Source: Acholeplasmataceae bacterium (lineage in GTDB: Bacteria > Bacillota_I > Bacilli_A > Izemoplasmatales > Hujiaoplasmataceae). Taken from it: DNA of 23,442 nt. Shown piece after piece: positions 1 through 8,670 of the stretch (positions are counted from its first letter, which is position 1; every line of letters begins with the position of its first letter). The stretch spans positions 1 to 23,442 of the forward strand of contig JAAYZB010000157.1 of the NCBI GenBank assembly GCA_012515085.1, written 5' to 3'. The translations under genes were made by a program, and so were the position numbers. The notes below the pieces were generated by a model that made no database searches, had not been told where the DNA came from, and saw only the letters and a program-made list of their open reading frames with translations.

Positions 1-2372
1 ATGCCGAAATCACCGACACCGATCGGCGAAAGTCCCAAACGGAAATCATTATAAAAACTCGAGACTTGAACATCCATGCTGTAAATCGTATAGAGTTCCG
101 TCATCATTGTCAGGGCATTCACGGTATCTTCATTATCAAGGTTGACGGCGAAAGAATCCTCACGATAGATGTCCGAGCCATATTGGAATAAGAAAGGCAA
201 GGTCGAATCAAATGATTTTAGAGACGAGGAACTTGACAAAGTGATATAGAAATTCAACCCATAGCGTTTCAATATTGGCAAGATGTCCACGACATCTTCC
301 CAAGTATCCGGCACTTGGATATCGAGCGCCGACAAAATATCGGTCCGATAAAAGAGCACATAAAAGTTTTCGGTATCCGGAAGTCCATATAACCCGTTGT
401 CAAACATCAATGGTATTAAGGATTGTTCTGGATAGAGCGTCAACGTCTCTTTAAATCCGATATCGGAGGCGTATTGCGACAAATCTAGGATGGCACCACG
501 AATTCCCAAGTCATATGGGAGCCAGCTGGCAACTCCCATCGCCACGTCCGGATTCTTCCCCGCCGAATTGGCCAAGATGAGTTTGCCTTCGGCAGCCATG
601 ACCGACGCTTTGACTTTGATACCGCTTGCGGGTGTGAATTGCTCATCCGCCATTTTTTGGATCAAATCCACGTATTGTTTTGGTCGGTTGATCCATACTT
701 CTAATTCGTCAGGAGCGGCTTTATCGTTATAGCGTTTATCGAAAAACGATAAAAAGAAACGCTGGATCGCCACCCAAAAGCGCGTGAAGAAATTACCTTG
801 TGGATCAGAGAGTTCGACATCGCCATGGAGATAGATCTTATCGAGATCCAACGGACTATGGAGGATCATTGACACGGCATTTCCAAGAGTGGAGGCAATG
901 GAAGATGAAGACGTTGCCAGCATCGTGATGTTTTTGGGAATCTCATTGGGTTCTTGAGCCAAGAAACGCAAATTGCGAATAGCAATCTTCAAACTTGATT
1001 CTACTTCGGAGAGCTTGCTGGTTTTTGACATCCCGGCAATACGATGTTGTTCTTGTTCAAGAGCGTCCGCCATCTGATTCAGCGAATCGGAAACGCCGGG
1101 AAGGTATTCTTCGATATCCCAATCCCGATCTTCATCCACTTGATTACCGGTCAGTTTCCGGATTTGAAGCGATAAATCATTGACCGCTTTTAAAATCCTT
1201 TGAAATTCATAATAGGTTTCCTGGTAAGGTGACAAATCCACACTGAGCGAGAGTATGGATGTTCCTGTTTCGAGATAGAAAAGCATCGGGTCCCCGGTTG
1301 GAAGTCGGAGAGTGACGTTTTGCCACTTGCTCGAATATTCAAACGGAATTGCCTTGGCTTCCAGAAAAGGCACTTGGCCATTGATATGTAGCGTTCGATA
1401 GACGACGCTGTTCACCGCACTGCCTTGCAAGGCTTTCAAAGTGATTTGATAATAGCCGGATTCAGGAACCTCCACTTGATAATGAATGGTTTCTCGTTCG
1501 CTATTATAGGTCGATCCATCGAGAATATTCAGTCGGAGGATGCGAGTGGAAAAGGGCGTGACGCCGACATTTTGCGACACACCCGCCTGAATTGAACTGG
1601 CATTCTTGAAGGCAGGCATTTCCGCTTCGGTTTCAACGATATGATCATGCGTTACAATACTGGCATCTGCCAAATAATCTTGATAGGTGCAAAGCTCTTT
1701 CAACCCGGTGATTTTGACATCCCCCAGCAACAAACTGCCTTTTATTTTGGATAGCGTAATCGTATTGGCCCCCGCTTCCAAATGAAAGACAAGGGGATCG
1801 TTAAAGAGTCCCATCGGATCCATAAAGTCTTGATATGTCCAACGGTGCCACTGTTCTTGCGCTCCATAAAAGTCATTGCCATAACGATCCGTAGAGAATT
1901 GTTGGTCGGGGTTGTGCCAAGTTTTATACAAGAGGATCTGTTGGCTTTCCAAATACGGAATTTCTCCGTTCACTTGTGCCGCCAACTCCAAATCGAGGTA
2001 ATCATCCGATAATGAATAGAAATCAATTCCCAGTCGGAAAAGTCCTTCTCCGGGAACCGATACCTCAAACGAAACCGGTGTGTCATCCGCTAGTCGATAA
2101 GCCGGATGTGAATAGCCTTGGCTTTCAGCCAAAGTTTCCAACCCCTCACCCGTGAACGCTTCCGGCGTGATTATTTGAGTAAAATCCGAATATGCGGAAA
2201 AACCCATCGCTTCCCATTCGGCTTTGACCAAAACATAATTGCCGGATAAAAGTGTCGGTGTTTCCGACACTTCCTCGGCTTGGACCAGAATTTGAGCAGG
2301 TTTAAAAGCAACCCAAAGACAGGCTAGAATCATCAACACCATGACCAACGTGAGTTTCTTCAATCCCTTCAC
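1..2372 (-). CDS. Large ABC sugar-binding protein with tandem carbohydrate-binding-like modules (3' end off window)
   Basis: Extracellular solute-binding protein of the sugar ABC class; 790 codons are visible and the C-terminus lies beyond the left edge. It starts at a GTG (2370-2372) 8 nt after AGAGGGGG. Residues 1-30 are a hydrophobic signal or anchor segment without a lipobox. Two similar beta-rich regions follow, about 45-225 and 240-390; each has a '(S/H)(F/Y)(E/Q)VxVPxxG' strand, an 'NGxxPxLE' turn and a tryptophan-bearing segment, resembling galactose-binding/CBM35-like jelly rolls. About 390-555 is a helical connector. From about 556 the sequence is typical SBP_bac_1 (LPYDLGIRGAILDLS, DNGLYGLPDTENFYVLFYR, VPDTWEDV). 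It lies 39 nt downstream of another binding protein in the same operon, so permease genes probably follow off-window. The module identity is inferred from sequence pattern only; the binding-protein call is firm. Confidence 0.85.
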   Translation of the reverse strand, partial: MKGLKKLTLVMVLMILACLWVAFKPAQILVQAEEVSETPTLLSGNYVLVKAEWEAMGFSAYSDFTQIITPEAFTGEGLETLAESQGYSHPAYRLADDTPVSFEVSVPGEGLFRLGIDFYSLSDDYLDLELAAQVNGEIPYLESQQILLYKTWHNPDQQFSTDRYGNDFYGAQEQWHRWTYQDFMDPMGLFNDPLVFHLEAGANTITLSKIKGSLLLGDVKITGLKELCTYQDYLADASIVTHDHIVETEAEMPAFKNASSIQAGVSQNVGVTPFSTRILRLNILDGSTYNSERETIHYQVEVPESGYYQITLKALQGSAVNSVVYRTLHINGQVPFLEAKAIPFEYSSKWQNVTLRLPTGDPMLFYLETGTSILSLSVDLSPYQETYYEFQRILKAVNDLSLQIRKLTGNQVDEDRDWDIEEYLPGVSDSLNQMADALEQEQHRIAGMSKTSKLSEVESSLKIAIRNLRFLAQEPNEIPKNITMLATSSSSIASTLGNAVSMILHSPLDLDKIYLHGDVELSDPQGNFFTRFWVAIQRFFLSFFDKRYNDKAAPDELEVWINRPKQYVDLIQKMADEQFTPASGIKVKASVMAAEGKLILANSAGKNPDVAMGVASWLPYDLGIRGAILDLSQYASDIGFKETLTLYPEQSLIPLMFDNGLYGLPDTENFYVLFYRTDILSALDIQVPDTWEDVVDILPILKRYGLNFYITLSSSSSLKSFDSTLPFLFQYGSDIYREDSFAVNLDNEDTVNALTMMTELYTIYSMDVQVSSFYNDFRLGLSPIGVGDFG

Positions 2373-2411
2373 CAGCAATCCCCCTCTACCTGGCAACTGA
2401 CTGATTAACGT

Positions 2412-3917
2412 TTATTCTTCGCTGACGCCTAATTTAGCCAAAACTGCTGCTTTGGCATTGGTCAATTCTTCATTGGCAAACTGATTCCATTGGACTTTGA
2501 TTTCAGCATAATTCAACGACCCATCACGGACATAATTGAACACATCATCCATTACTAGCGCCACATTATATGGTCTTGTCCATCGGGCTTTGATATACCC
2601 AGGCACATATTTATTTGGTTCGATAATGTAGTCGTCATATTCCACAACTTTTCGTAACTCGACAAACGTATCATAAATGCCAAAGAACGCATCCAGCAAG
2701 TCTTTGTCGGGTTGAAGCGGCGTCATATTGAGGGGATCCAAATCCTCATAATCATCCGATGTCGAGAATTCGATCCGTTTTTGATAGCCTTCCTTGCCGA
2801 AGGACATCCATTTTGCCAAGAGATAGGCTTCTTCTGGATGATCGGTTTGAGAAGAAATGCCCATCAAGTCAAGTACAACTGGAATCTTATGGGTATCGGC
2901 CGTTCCAGGAGTGCCGATGAAGTCCACATCAAAATCGTATTCCGTCATGGAGCCAATGATGGGTGTATAGTTCCAAAACGCGGCCAATTGACTGGCTTCC
3001 CATGTGTTTGAGGTTCCAAAAGCTGCCAACTGGTCTTCGGGCGCCATAGCATCGACAATGTACCCGGTTTCGGTCATCAGATCTTGGTAGAGATCCAGCG
3101 TGGCTTCGAATTCGGCTCCGTCGAGATGCACCTGGTTTCCATCATAGGTGAACCAACCTAAATCGTCGGAAAGTTGTGATGGATACCATTCCAGCATCCG
3201 GTCGATGCCGACCACACCGCCAGTTCCGGTTCCATTCGAAACGTTGTGGTTGGCCACGTCTTGAATCTTCAATAAGAATTCGGCGAAGGTATCATCAAAC
3301 ACCGGTGCATCTGAATTCGCCAAATCAAAGATGTCTTTATTGATATAATAGCCGAAATAATAGACTGCATAAGGCAACGCCATCAATTTCCCGCCGTAAT
3401 TCGCCGCTTCGCGAATATCGGCCGAAATATTCATGAACTCAGGATCGTCATAAGCGATATCGGCCATGTTGCGAGCCCAGTTATTCATGATGATGGTCTC
3501 CGTCGAATCGGTAAAATAAACATCCGGCAACATCCCTCTTGTCGCCCGAGCCGCTAAAAATTCATTCCAATTTTGATCCACTTCAGAAGTGCCGGTCGTA
3601 TCGGGAACTTTCGGACGCTCCACAACTTCCACCGTGATCCAAGGATAACGATCTTCGAAAGCATCCAGCATCAGTCGTTCCAAATTCAAATTATCGACTG
3701 ATCCTAAGTTCCAGGCGGCATAGGTAATGGTCACCGGGTCATGTGATTCCGTTGCCGTGGTCGATTCTGTCGCATCGATGGTAGTTTGCGTCGTCGTATT
3801 GGATCCCGTCGTAGTAATGGTTGTGGATGTGACGTTTTGTGTTGTCGTGTCGGCGACACAACCTGCCAGCATCACAGCAAGAATCATTGTCAATGTCAAT
3901 CCCATTAGTTTCTTCAT
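2412..3917 (-). CDS. Lipoprotein sugar-binding protein of ABC transporter (MalE-like)
   Basis: Extracellular sugar-binding lipoprotein, 501 aa. I chose the ATG at 3917 because AGAAGGAGAAG lies just upstream; an in-frame ATG at 3938 would place that Shine-Dalgarno inside the gene. The signal peptide ends in lipobox LAGC with Cys20 as lipidated residue. A threonine/serine-rich linker (about 22-60) tethers the domain to the membrane. The rest is a full-length SBP_bac_1 domain: 'YAAWNLGSVDNLNLERLMLD' near its start, then 'PDVYFTDS', 'LMALPYAVYYFGYYINKDIF' and a 'DFIGTPGTAD' segment with following helices. It sits between a GH94 phosphorylase (36 nt upstream) and a second, larger binding protein, so it probably delivers a glucan oligosaccharide to permeases encoded further left. 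Ligand is inferred from neighbours only. Confidence 0.93.
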   Translation of the reverse strand: MKKLMGLTLTMILAVMLAGCVADTTTQNVTSTTITTTGSNTTTQTTIDATESTTATESHDPVTITYAAWNLGSVDNLNLERLMLDAFEDRYPWITVEVVERPKVPDTTGTSEVDQNWNEFLAARATRGMLPDVYFTDSTETIIMNNWARNMADIAYDDPEFMNISADIREAANYGGKLMALPYAVYYFGYYINKDIFDLANSDAPVFDDTFAEFLLKIQDVANHNVSNGTGTGGVVGIDRMLEWYPSQLSDDLGWFTYDGNQVHLDGAEFEATLDLYQDLMTETGYIVDAMAPEDQLAAFGTSNTWEASQLAAFWNYTPIIGSMTEYDFDVDFIGTPGTADTHKIPVVLDLMGISSQTDHPEEAYLLAKWMSFGKEGYQKRIEFSTSDDYEDLDPLNMTPLQPDKDLLDAFFGIYDTFVELRKVVEYDDYIIEPNKYVPGYIKARWTRPYNVALVMDDVFNYVRDGSLNYAEIKVQWNQFANEELTNAKAAVLAKLGVSEE

Positions 3918-3953
3918 GATTTCTTCTCCTTCTATCAAACAATTATTTTATTA

Positions 3954-6338
3954 TTAAATGATCACTTGAATAATATGAGTTTTCCCGTCTTTAAAATCCG
4001 GGATCAACTCGCCGTTGATTGGTTGTTGATCGACAAGAATCCCCTTTTCCTTCCCTCGCTTCACAAAAAATTGATAGGTCGCATGACGGAACTTCCGTGT
4101 GTAATCAAAGTGAGTCCAGGAATCAGGGATCTGGGGAGAGACCACTAACCCGTCGTAGGTGGCTCGTATTCCCAAAATATCTCTAACCGCCACCCGGTGC
4201 AACCATTGAGCGGAACCGGTGTACCAGCTCCAGCCTCCTCGACCATAAAAAGGCGAGATTGGTCCATCAGAATTGCCACAGGTCACATACGGTTCCGCAA
4301 GGTATCGGTCGGGATCTTGCGTTCGATTCGGCGGACAAATGCCTTGATAGGCTTTATACGCCAAATCCCTTCGATTGGCTTTTGCGAAAGCGCTCACTGC
4401 CCAAGTCGCCGCATGGGTGTACACTCCACCATTTTCTCTTAAGCCCGGTGCATAGCGGGTGACGTAGCCGATATCGTTTCTGGGTTTCGTGAAAGCTGGA
4501 TAATTGAGCAAGGTGCCATAGTCTTTTAACAGATATTTTTCGATCGATTGGACAACCTTCGCCACCCGATCTTCGGGGATCAATTCAGAGAGAATGGCCC
4601 AGGCATTCGGCATCAAGAAAATTTGACCTTCTTCGTTTTGCTTGCTACCAAGGATCTTTCCTGAATCGGTAGTGGCCATCCGATACCATTCGCCATCCCA
4701 ACCGAACTGATTGAAAGTCGTTTTGATTTTTTCCGCTTGCGCGTTGATCTCTGTCATGAAATCCAATTCCTTCCGCATCTGTGCGAGTCGACTGAATTGG
4801 CGTAAGACCATAAAGAGGAAACAAGACATCCAAAAGGATTCGCCTTTCATTTCTGGACCGACTGCGGATAAGCCGTCGTTCCAGTCATGAGCTCCCATCA
4901 AAGGAACACCACGATCGGAGAATCGGGTCAAAGATTTTTGAATGGCGCGTTTGGCGTGTTCATAAAGCGAGGCTTCGCCCCCATCTTCAAAGGGGATGAT
5001 TTCATCTAATATGGCAAAGTCCAACGTTTCTTCCAAGTAGCTATCAAGAATAAAGGGCAACCAGAGCAAATCATCGGAGCAGTCTCCTCTGGGACCCCAT
5101 CCTTGATAGGTCACAAACCAATGCAGGACATCTCCTGCTTGAAACTGCTTGGATGCATGTAACAACAATTGCTTTTTGGCCAATTCTGGTTTGCACTCTA
5201 AAAAGATTTGACAGTCCTGTAGTTGGTCGCGAAAACCATACCCACCCGAGGTTTGGTAGTATCCAGTTTTCGCCCAGATTCGACCCGATATTGCTTGATA
5301 CTTCGTAAAAGTATTGGTCATGAGATCAAAAGCTTTGTCAGGAGAATGGACCTCATCTCCCGAACAAAGTTCCTGCCAAAACAATTCCACGTCTTTGAAA
5401 GCTTTCTCCGCATTTTCGGGTTGAACATACTTTCTGATCAGCTGATCTGGATCTTCATAAACGGATTCAATCAATGGTATCTCGTTTTTTCCAAGCGTCG
5501 TACAGCCAATTCCATAGATAATTGTCTTGCTTTCTCCTGGAGTCAATGTGAAACCATTTCTCAACGCGGCGATGGGATCGACAAATCTCCCGGCGTTATG
5601 TGCGAGAGACGCCTCTTTCATCGCTTTAGGTGAATCCTCGCGTCCGTAGCGTCCTAAAAAAGATTCCTTATCTGTATCGAAAGACTCGGGGGTCTCACTG
5701 ACCGCCAAAAAGCCGACAAAATCCCAGTCGACATTGTTATGCAAGCCTTTTTTGTCGTTGAATCCCCACATGTACTTCTTTAACTTGATGGCGTTTACTT
5801 TTTTGTCAAACGCTGTGTCGGTAAATAATTTATGAAATTCCCGATGTTCATCGGGATGAATCGCTGCTTCCCATTCGAAATAACTTGTGAGATCCAGTTC
5901 TTTGGTGGTATTCGTCTGGTTTTTGATCGTGATTTCAATCAGTTCTAACGGTTCGTTTGGTACGACAAACATCCGCATAGAAGATAAAATTCCTTCCACT
6001 TGGTACTCAAACACCGAGTAACCAATCCCATGCCTGACCGAATAGTGTTCATAAGGCGTTTTTGTCGGCATCCAAGACAACGACCAATAAGCACCGCTTT
6101 CGCGGTTGCGCAGATAGAAATATTTGCCAAAGGGATCTTTGATCAAATCTTGATTCAGCCGAGTCAGCCGGTTTTGTCCCGCATTGCCTCTCCAGGAACA
6201 TCCGCCACCGGTTTGCGATACCATGAAACTGTAATCGCCATTCGAGATGACATTGATCCAAGGTTTGGGGGTTTCAGGATGGGTGATGACATATTCTTTT
6301 CCGTCTTGAGAAAAATGTCCGTACTGGTTCGCAAACAC
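3954..6338 (-). CDS. GH94 family glycoside phosphorylase, probably beta-1,2-glucobiose/oligoglucan type
   Basis: Cytoplasmic inverting phosphorylase (disaccharide + phosphate to sugar 1-phosphate + sugar), 794 aa, the usual size of disaccharide-type GH94 enzymes. The start is a GTG at 6336-6338 preceded by GAGGAGGGG; the frame is open further upstream, but those codons cover the operator and leader, and family members start near 'GHFSQDGKEYVITHPETPKP'. N-terminal beta-sandwich, then an (alpha/alpha)6 catalytic barrel with 'GYYQTSGGYGFRDQLQD' (about 359-375), 'GAHDWNDG' with the expected general acid Asp488, 'YTGSAQWLHR' near the phosphate site, and a C-terminal beta domain ('GLVVSPQIPDSW'). 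The 'GFRDQLQD' variant recalls cyclic beta-1,2-glucan synthase C-terminal domains and 1,2-beta-oligoglucan phosphorylases rather than cellobiose phosphorylase, and the neighbouring GH144 supports that linkage. Exact substrate is inference; laminaribiose or chitobiose are alternatives. Confidence 0.9.
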   Translation of the reverse strand: MFANQYGHFSQDGKEYVITHPETPKPWINVISNGDYSFMVSQTGGGCSWRGNAGQNRLTRLNQDLIKDPFGKYFYLRNRESGAYWSLSWMPTKTPYEHYSVRHGIGYSVFEYQVEGILSSMRMFVVPNEPLELIEITIKNQTNTTKELDLTSYFEWEAAIHPDEHREFHKLFTDTAFDKKVNAIKLKKYMWGFNDKKGLHNNVDWDFVGFLAVSETPESFDTDKESFLGRYGREDSPKAMKEASLAHNAGRFVDPIAALRNGFTLTPGESKTIIYGIGCTTLGKNEIPLIESVYEDPDQLIRKYVQPENAEKAFKDVELFWQELCSGDEVHSPDKAFDLMTNTFTKYQAISGRIWAKTGYYQTSGGYGFRDQLQDCQIFLECKPELAKKQLLLHASKQFQAGDVLHWFVTYQGWGPRGDCSDDLLWLPFILDSYLEETLDFAILDEIIPFEDGGEASLYEHAKRAIQKSLTRFSDRGVPLMGAHDWNDGLSAVGPEMKGESFWMSCFLFMVLRQFSRLAQMRKELDFMTEINAQAEKIKTTFNQFGWDGEWYRMATTDSGKILGSKQNEEGQIFLMPNAWAILSELIPEDRVAKVVQSIEKYLLKDYGTLLNYPAFTKPRNDIGYVTRYAPGLRENGGVYTHAATWAVSAFAKANRRDLAYKAYQGICPPNRTQDPDRYLAEPYVTCGNSDGPISPFYGRGGWSWYTGSAQWLHRVAVRDILGIRATYDGLVVSPQIPDSWTHFDYTRKFRHATYQFFVKRGKEKGILVDQQPINGELIPDFKDGKTHIIQVII

Positions 6339-6353
6339 AATACCCCTCCTCGC

Positions 6354-6371
6354 TATCGAAACGTTTCGATA
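6354..6371. promoter_or_regulatory. LacI-family operator (perfect 18-bp palindrome)
   Basis: TATCGAAACGTTTCGATA is a perfect inverted repeat with the central CG step typical of LacI/GalR sites. It lies downstream of the -10 box, at roughly +7 to +24 of the predicted transcript, so a bound repressor would block elongation or initiation of the GH94/binding-protein operon. The same core occurs at 8671-8688 in front of the operon that encodes the LacI-family regulator. Confidence 0.85.
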
Positions 6372-6384
6372 ACTGTTCATTTTT

Positions 6385-6413
6385 ATTATAACACAAGTAA
6401 TTTTTGAATACAA
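6385..6413 (-). promoter_or_regulatory. Promoter of GH94/ABC operon (extended -10)
   Basis: On the minus strand, a consensus -10 TATAAT (6385-6390) has an extended TGT in front (TGTTATAAT). The -35 is weak (TTGTAT, 6408-6413) with 17 bp spacing. The start point would be near 6378. The weak -35 and overlapping cre-like site fit catabolite control. Confidence 0.8.
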
Positions 6414-6423
6414 GCGTTTTCAA
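6408..6423. promoter_or_regulatory. cre-like site overlapping the -35 of the GH94 operon
   Basis: Minus-strand TTGAAAACGCTTGTAT matches the Bacillus cre consensus WTGNAANCGNWWNCAW at all but one position. It covers the -35 hexamer, a position where CcpA-type binding represses. No CcpA gene is visible in the window, so the regulator is inferred. Confidence 0.5.
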
Positions 6424-6443
6424 AGATAATTTTTATAAAATAA

Positions 6444-6460
6444 CCAATCAATTTGATCGG
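6444..6460 (-). terminator. Weak terminator-like hairpin after lacI-type gene
   Basis: Directly after the regulator's stop codon, the minus strand reads CCGATC-AAATT-GATTGG followed by TTATTTTAT. The stem is only six pairs including one G-U and the T-run is interrupted, so termination would be partial and readthrough into the GH94 operon is possible. Confidence 0.3.
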
Positions 6461-7420
6461 CTAAAAAGAATCGCGAATGATCACCTTTCCCGGTTGCATT
6501 TGTAACTTAACGGGTTGTTTTTTAAGCAAAGAAAGGATGGTGGCGGCGATATCTTTTCCCCAAGAAAAGTGATCGATCCTGACAGTTGTGAGCTGTGGCT
6601 TCACATATTGAGATAACTCGATATCGTCAAAACCCGACACACCATAATCCGCTGGGATCTGAAAACCAGCTTCATGGAGTCCATCCATGATGCCAATAGC
6701 CATTTCATCATTGGCCGCCACAAAGATTTCCGGCAATGGTTGTTTGCTTTTCAAGAGCTTTCGAATAATGTCCGTTCCTGATTCCTTGGTGAAGTTGCCT
6801 TCATACTCTTCGAAAATCTCCATGTTCGCATGCCGCATGGCGTTCTGAAAGCCTTGATAACGACTGCGATTGTCATGAGAATCCTTGACACCATGGACAA
6901 AAGCGATCTTTTGATAACCTTCGTAGATGATCGTTTGTGTCATCTCGCGCATCGCGCGATAATTATCGATGGTCATTTGGTATATGCCTGGTTCTTCCAA
7001 TTCTCGGTCCAACACGATGATGGGACGAAAATTTTTGGATATTTTACGTAACGAATCATCACTGATCCGAATATCGGTAATGATCGCCCCATCGGCATTT
7101 CGTTCTTTTAATAAGTTCTCTGACGATTTCCCTGTGGAGACGATCATCGTGTAATTGGACATAGCGAGTTCGTGATGGATCCCATCCAAAAGGTTGTGAT
7201 ACACCGGCCCGCCAAAATCCGCGATCGCAACCAGAATTGTCTGCGTGTATCTCTTTTTGAGGTTTCGAGCTGCCGCACTCGGAAAATACCCGATCTCTTG
7301 AGCGATCGCGTTGATCATCGATGCGGTTTTTTCGGGAATGCGCGGGTCACCATTCAGAGCATAAGATACCGTGGAGATTGATACCTTTGCTGCTTTGGCA
7401 ACATCTTTAATAGTAGCCAT
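6461..7420 (-). CDS. LacI/GalR-family transcriptional repressor
   Basis: DNA-binding sugar-responsive repressor, 319 aa, normal length for the family. Residues 1-50 are the LacI helix-turn-helix and hinge ('MATIKDVAKAAKVSISTVSY', then 'RNLKKRYTQTI'). Residues about 60-319 are a periplasmic-binding-protein-like sensor with the family hallmarks 'VDR'-like 'VLDRELEEPG', 'FVHGVKDSHDNRSRYQGF', 'VAANDEMAIGIMDGLHEAGF', 'GVSGFDDIELSQYVKPQLTT'. The gene begins 4 nt after the GH144 stop codon with only a weak upstream AGGA, so it is probably translated by coupling. Both flanking operons carry the same palindrome (6354-6371, 8671-8688), the natural targets of this protein, giving negative autoregulation plus control of the GH94 operon. 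The effector is probably the imported glucan oligosaccharide or its breakdown product (inference). Confidence 0.95.
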   Translation of the reverse strand: MATIKDVAKAAKVSISTVSYALNGDPRIPEKTASMINAIAQEIGYFPSAAARNLKKRYTQTILVAIADFGGPVYHNLLDGIHHELAMSNYTMIVSTGKSSENLLKERNADGAIITDIRISDDSLRKISKNFRPIIVLDRELEEPGIYQMTIDNYRAMREMTQTIIYEGYQKIAFVHGVKDSHDNRSRYQGFQNAMRHANMEIFEEYEGNFTKESGTDIIRKLLKSKQPLPEIFVAANDEMAIGIMDGLHEAGFQIPADYGVSGFDDIELSQYVKPQLTTVRIDHFSWGKDIAATILSLLKKQPVKLQMQPGKVIIRDSF

Positions 7421-7424
7421 CAGA

Positions 7425-8663
7425 TCACTTTTTTTCCTGAAAGCCTAATTTATTCAGCGCTTTTTGGATCATGGGATGGGCCATATAGAGTTTCCAAGTG
7501 GTTTGATGAAGATAATTATCCAGCATGAGCAAAGTGATTCCTTTGTCGATACCAATATAGTCCGGAGAAATCCACAACCCCTTTTCGGTCAGAGCAATGG
7601 CATCGGTGAAACCGTATTGGCCAAAAGACTTGGGATATTGAGCTGCCAATTGTTCCAAGGCTGGAATCACAATTTCTGGAGCATAAGGCAAAGATCCTGC
7701 CGGAGCACAAGGAGCCACAACTCCGTCAGAATGTCCGTTTGGATGGGTAAGACTATCGTTTGGGGCGACGCCTTGCCCACGATATCCTGCGGGAGTCAAA
7801 CAAGACGTGACCCCCCAGATATTTTCACTGAAAATAGGGTATTGGTCTTTATGTTGGATACACCATTCTCGATTCCCATAAGTGGCGATTTTCGTATTCT
7901 CTGCCCAGTCGAATCCTGTGGCATCGACGAATCGGTGAAAATCAAGCCACGCATGAGAAAATTGATAGACAAAAAGAGAATTTCCGGGTGAGTAGACATA
8001 GTCATACCCTCCGAAACTCCCCCGGTTTCGGGAAAATCCTTGGTACAACGCTTGAGCAGTTTCTGCGGATATCTGATCCGATCCCGCTGCTAAAAAGTAA
8101 AGAGACAATTGTTCTGCCATCATGTCCCATTGCCAAATCCAAGGACTATCGCTCTTTTGGCGATAAGCGCCTCCTTTGACCGGGTTATAAGCCATTCGAA
8201 ACAAACTTCTTCCGTCTTTTTCAAACACAAAAGCCGACCAATTCACCCGGAGATAGAGGCGTTGAAAACACTCATGGATTTCGGGATCGGAAAAATACTG
8301 GTCGACCGTAATGACACCATTCAAGAGAATTGCCGTATCAATCGTGGAATATTCTACCCCCGATTTTGGTTTTCCCGTGTCTAAATACACATAGTGAATT
8401 AAAAAACCCTCAAAATGAGGAATCCGCAACAAGGTCTTCAATGTCTCTCTCGCTGCTTGAAGGCCTTGGTCATAAGTGATATATTGACGCTCCACACCAA
8501 TAGGAAGAGCGCTCAAGCCAAATCCCACCGAAGCAATCGATGCCATCTGTGGTTTGGCGGAGTTGTCAACGACCAGCCCATAACCAGGACTGTTTAACTT
8601 GCGATTGGCTGCTTCCCAGAAAAACAAAAACGAGCGTTTCAACTCTTCTTCAATCAGTTTCAT
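7425..8663 (-). CDS. GH144-type glucanase (glucoamylase-like domain), cytoplasmic
   Basis: Predicted (alpha/alpha)6-barrel glycoside hydrolase, 412 aa, about the size of single-domain GH144 beta-1,2-glucanases. Family-like segments are 'RSFLFFWEAAN' at the N-terminus, 'GFGLSALPIGVERQYITYDQ', 'EGFLIHYVYLDTG' with 'EYSTIDTAILLNG', 'YSPGNSLFVYQFSHAWLDFH' (about 233-252), 'SENIWGVTSCLTPAGY' and 'NGHSDGVVAPCAPAGSLPYA'. No signal peptide is present, so it acts on imported oligosaccharides. The start ATG follows GGAGG (8670-8674), which abuts the LacI operator. It is first in an operon with the repressor gene. Characterised GH144 enzymes cut beta-1,2-glucan or release sophorose; together with the GH94 enzyme this suggests hydrolysis to a disaccharide followed by phosphorolysis. 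The family call is good, the specificity inferred. Confidence 0.85.
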   Translation of the reverse strand: MKLIEEELKRSFLFFWEAANRKLNSPGYGLVVDNSAKPQMASIASVGFGLSALPIGVERQYITYDQGLQAARETLKTLLRIPHFEGFLIHYVYLDTGKPKSGVEYSTIDTAILLNGVITVDQYFSDPEIHECFQRLYLRVNWSAFVFEKDGRSLFRMAYNPVKGGAYRQKSDSPWIWQWDMMAEQLSLYFLAAGSDQISAETAQALYQGFSRNRGSFGGYDYVYSPGNSLFVYQFSHAWLDFHRFVDATGFDWAENTKIATYGNREWCIQHKDQYPIFSENIWGVTSCLTPAGYRGQGVAPNDSLTHPNGHSDGVVAPCAPAGSLPYAPEIVIPALEQLAAQYPKSFGQYGFTDAIALTEKGLWISPDYIGIDKGITLLMLDNYLHQTTWKLYMAHPMIQKALNKLGFQEKK

Positions 8664-8670
8664 GCCGGGC

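Noticed and set aside
5223..5633. 136-codon plus-strand frame opposite the GH94 gene
   Set aside because: Antisense shadow of conserved GH94 sequence; no ribosome-binding site or protein motif.
7464..7991. 175-codon open frame on the plus strand opposite the GH144 gene
   Set aside because: It is antisense to a gene with clear family motifs, and its translation has no domain pattern; it reflects complementary codon bias.
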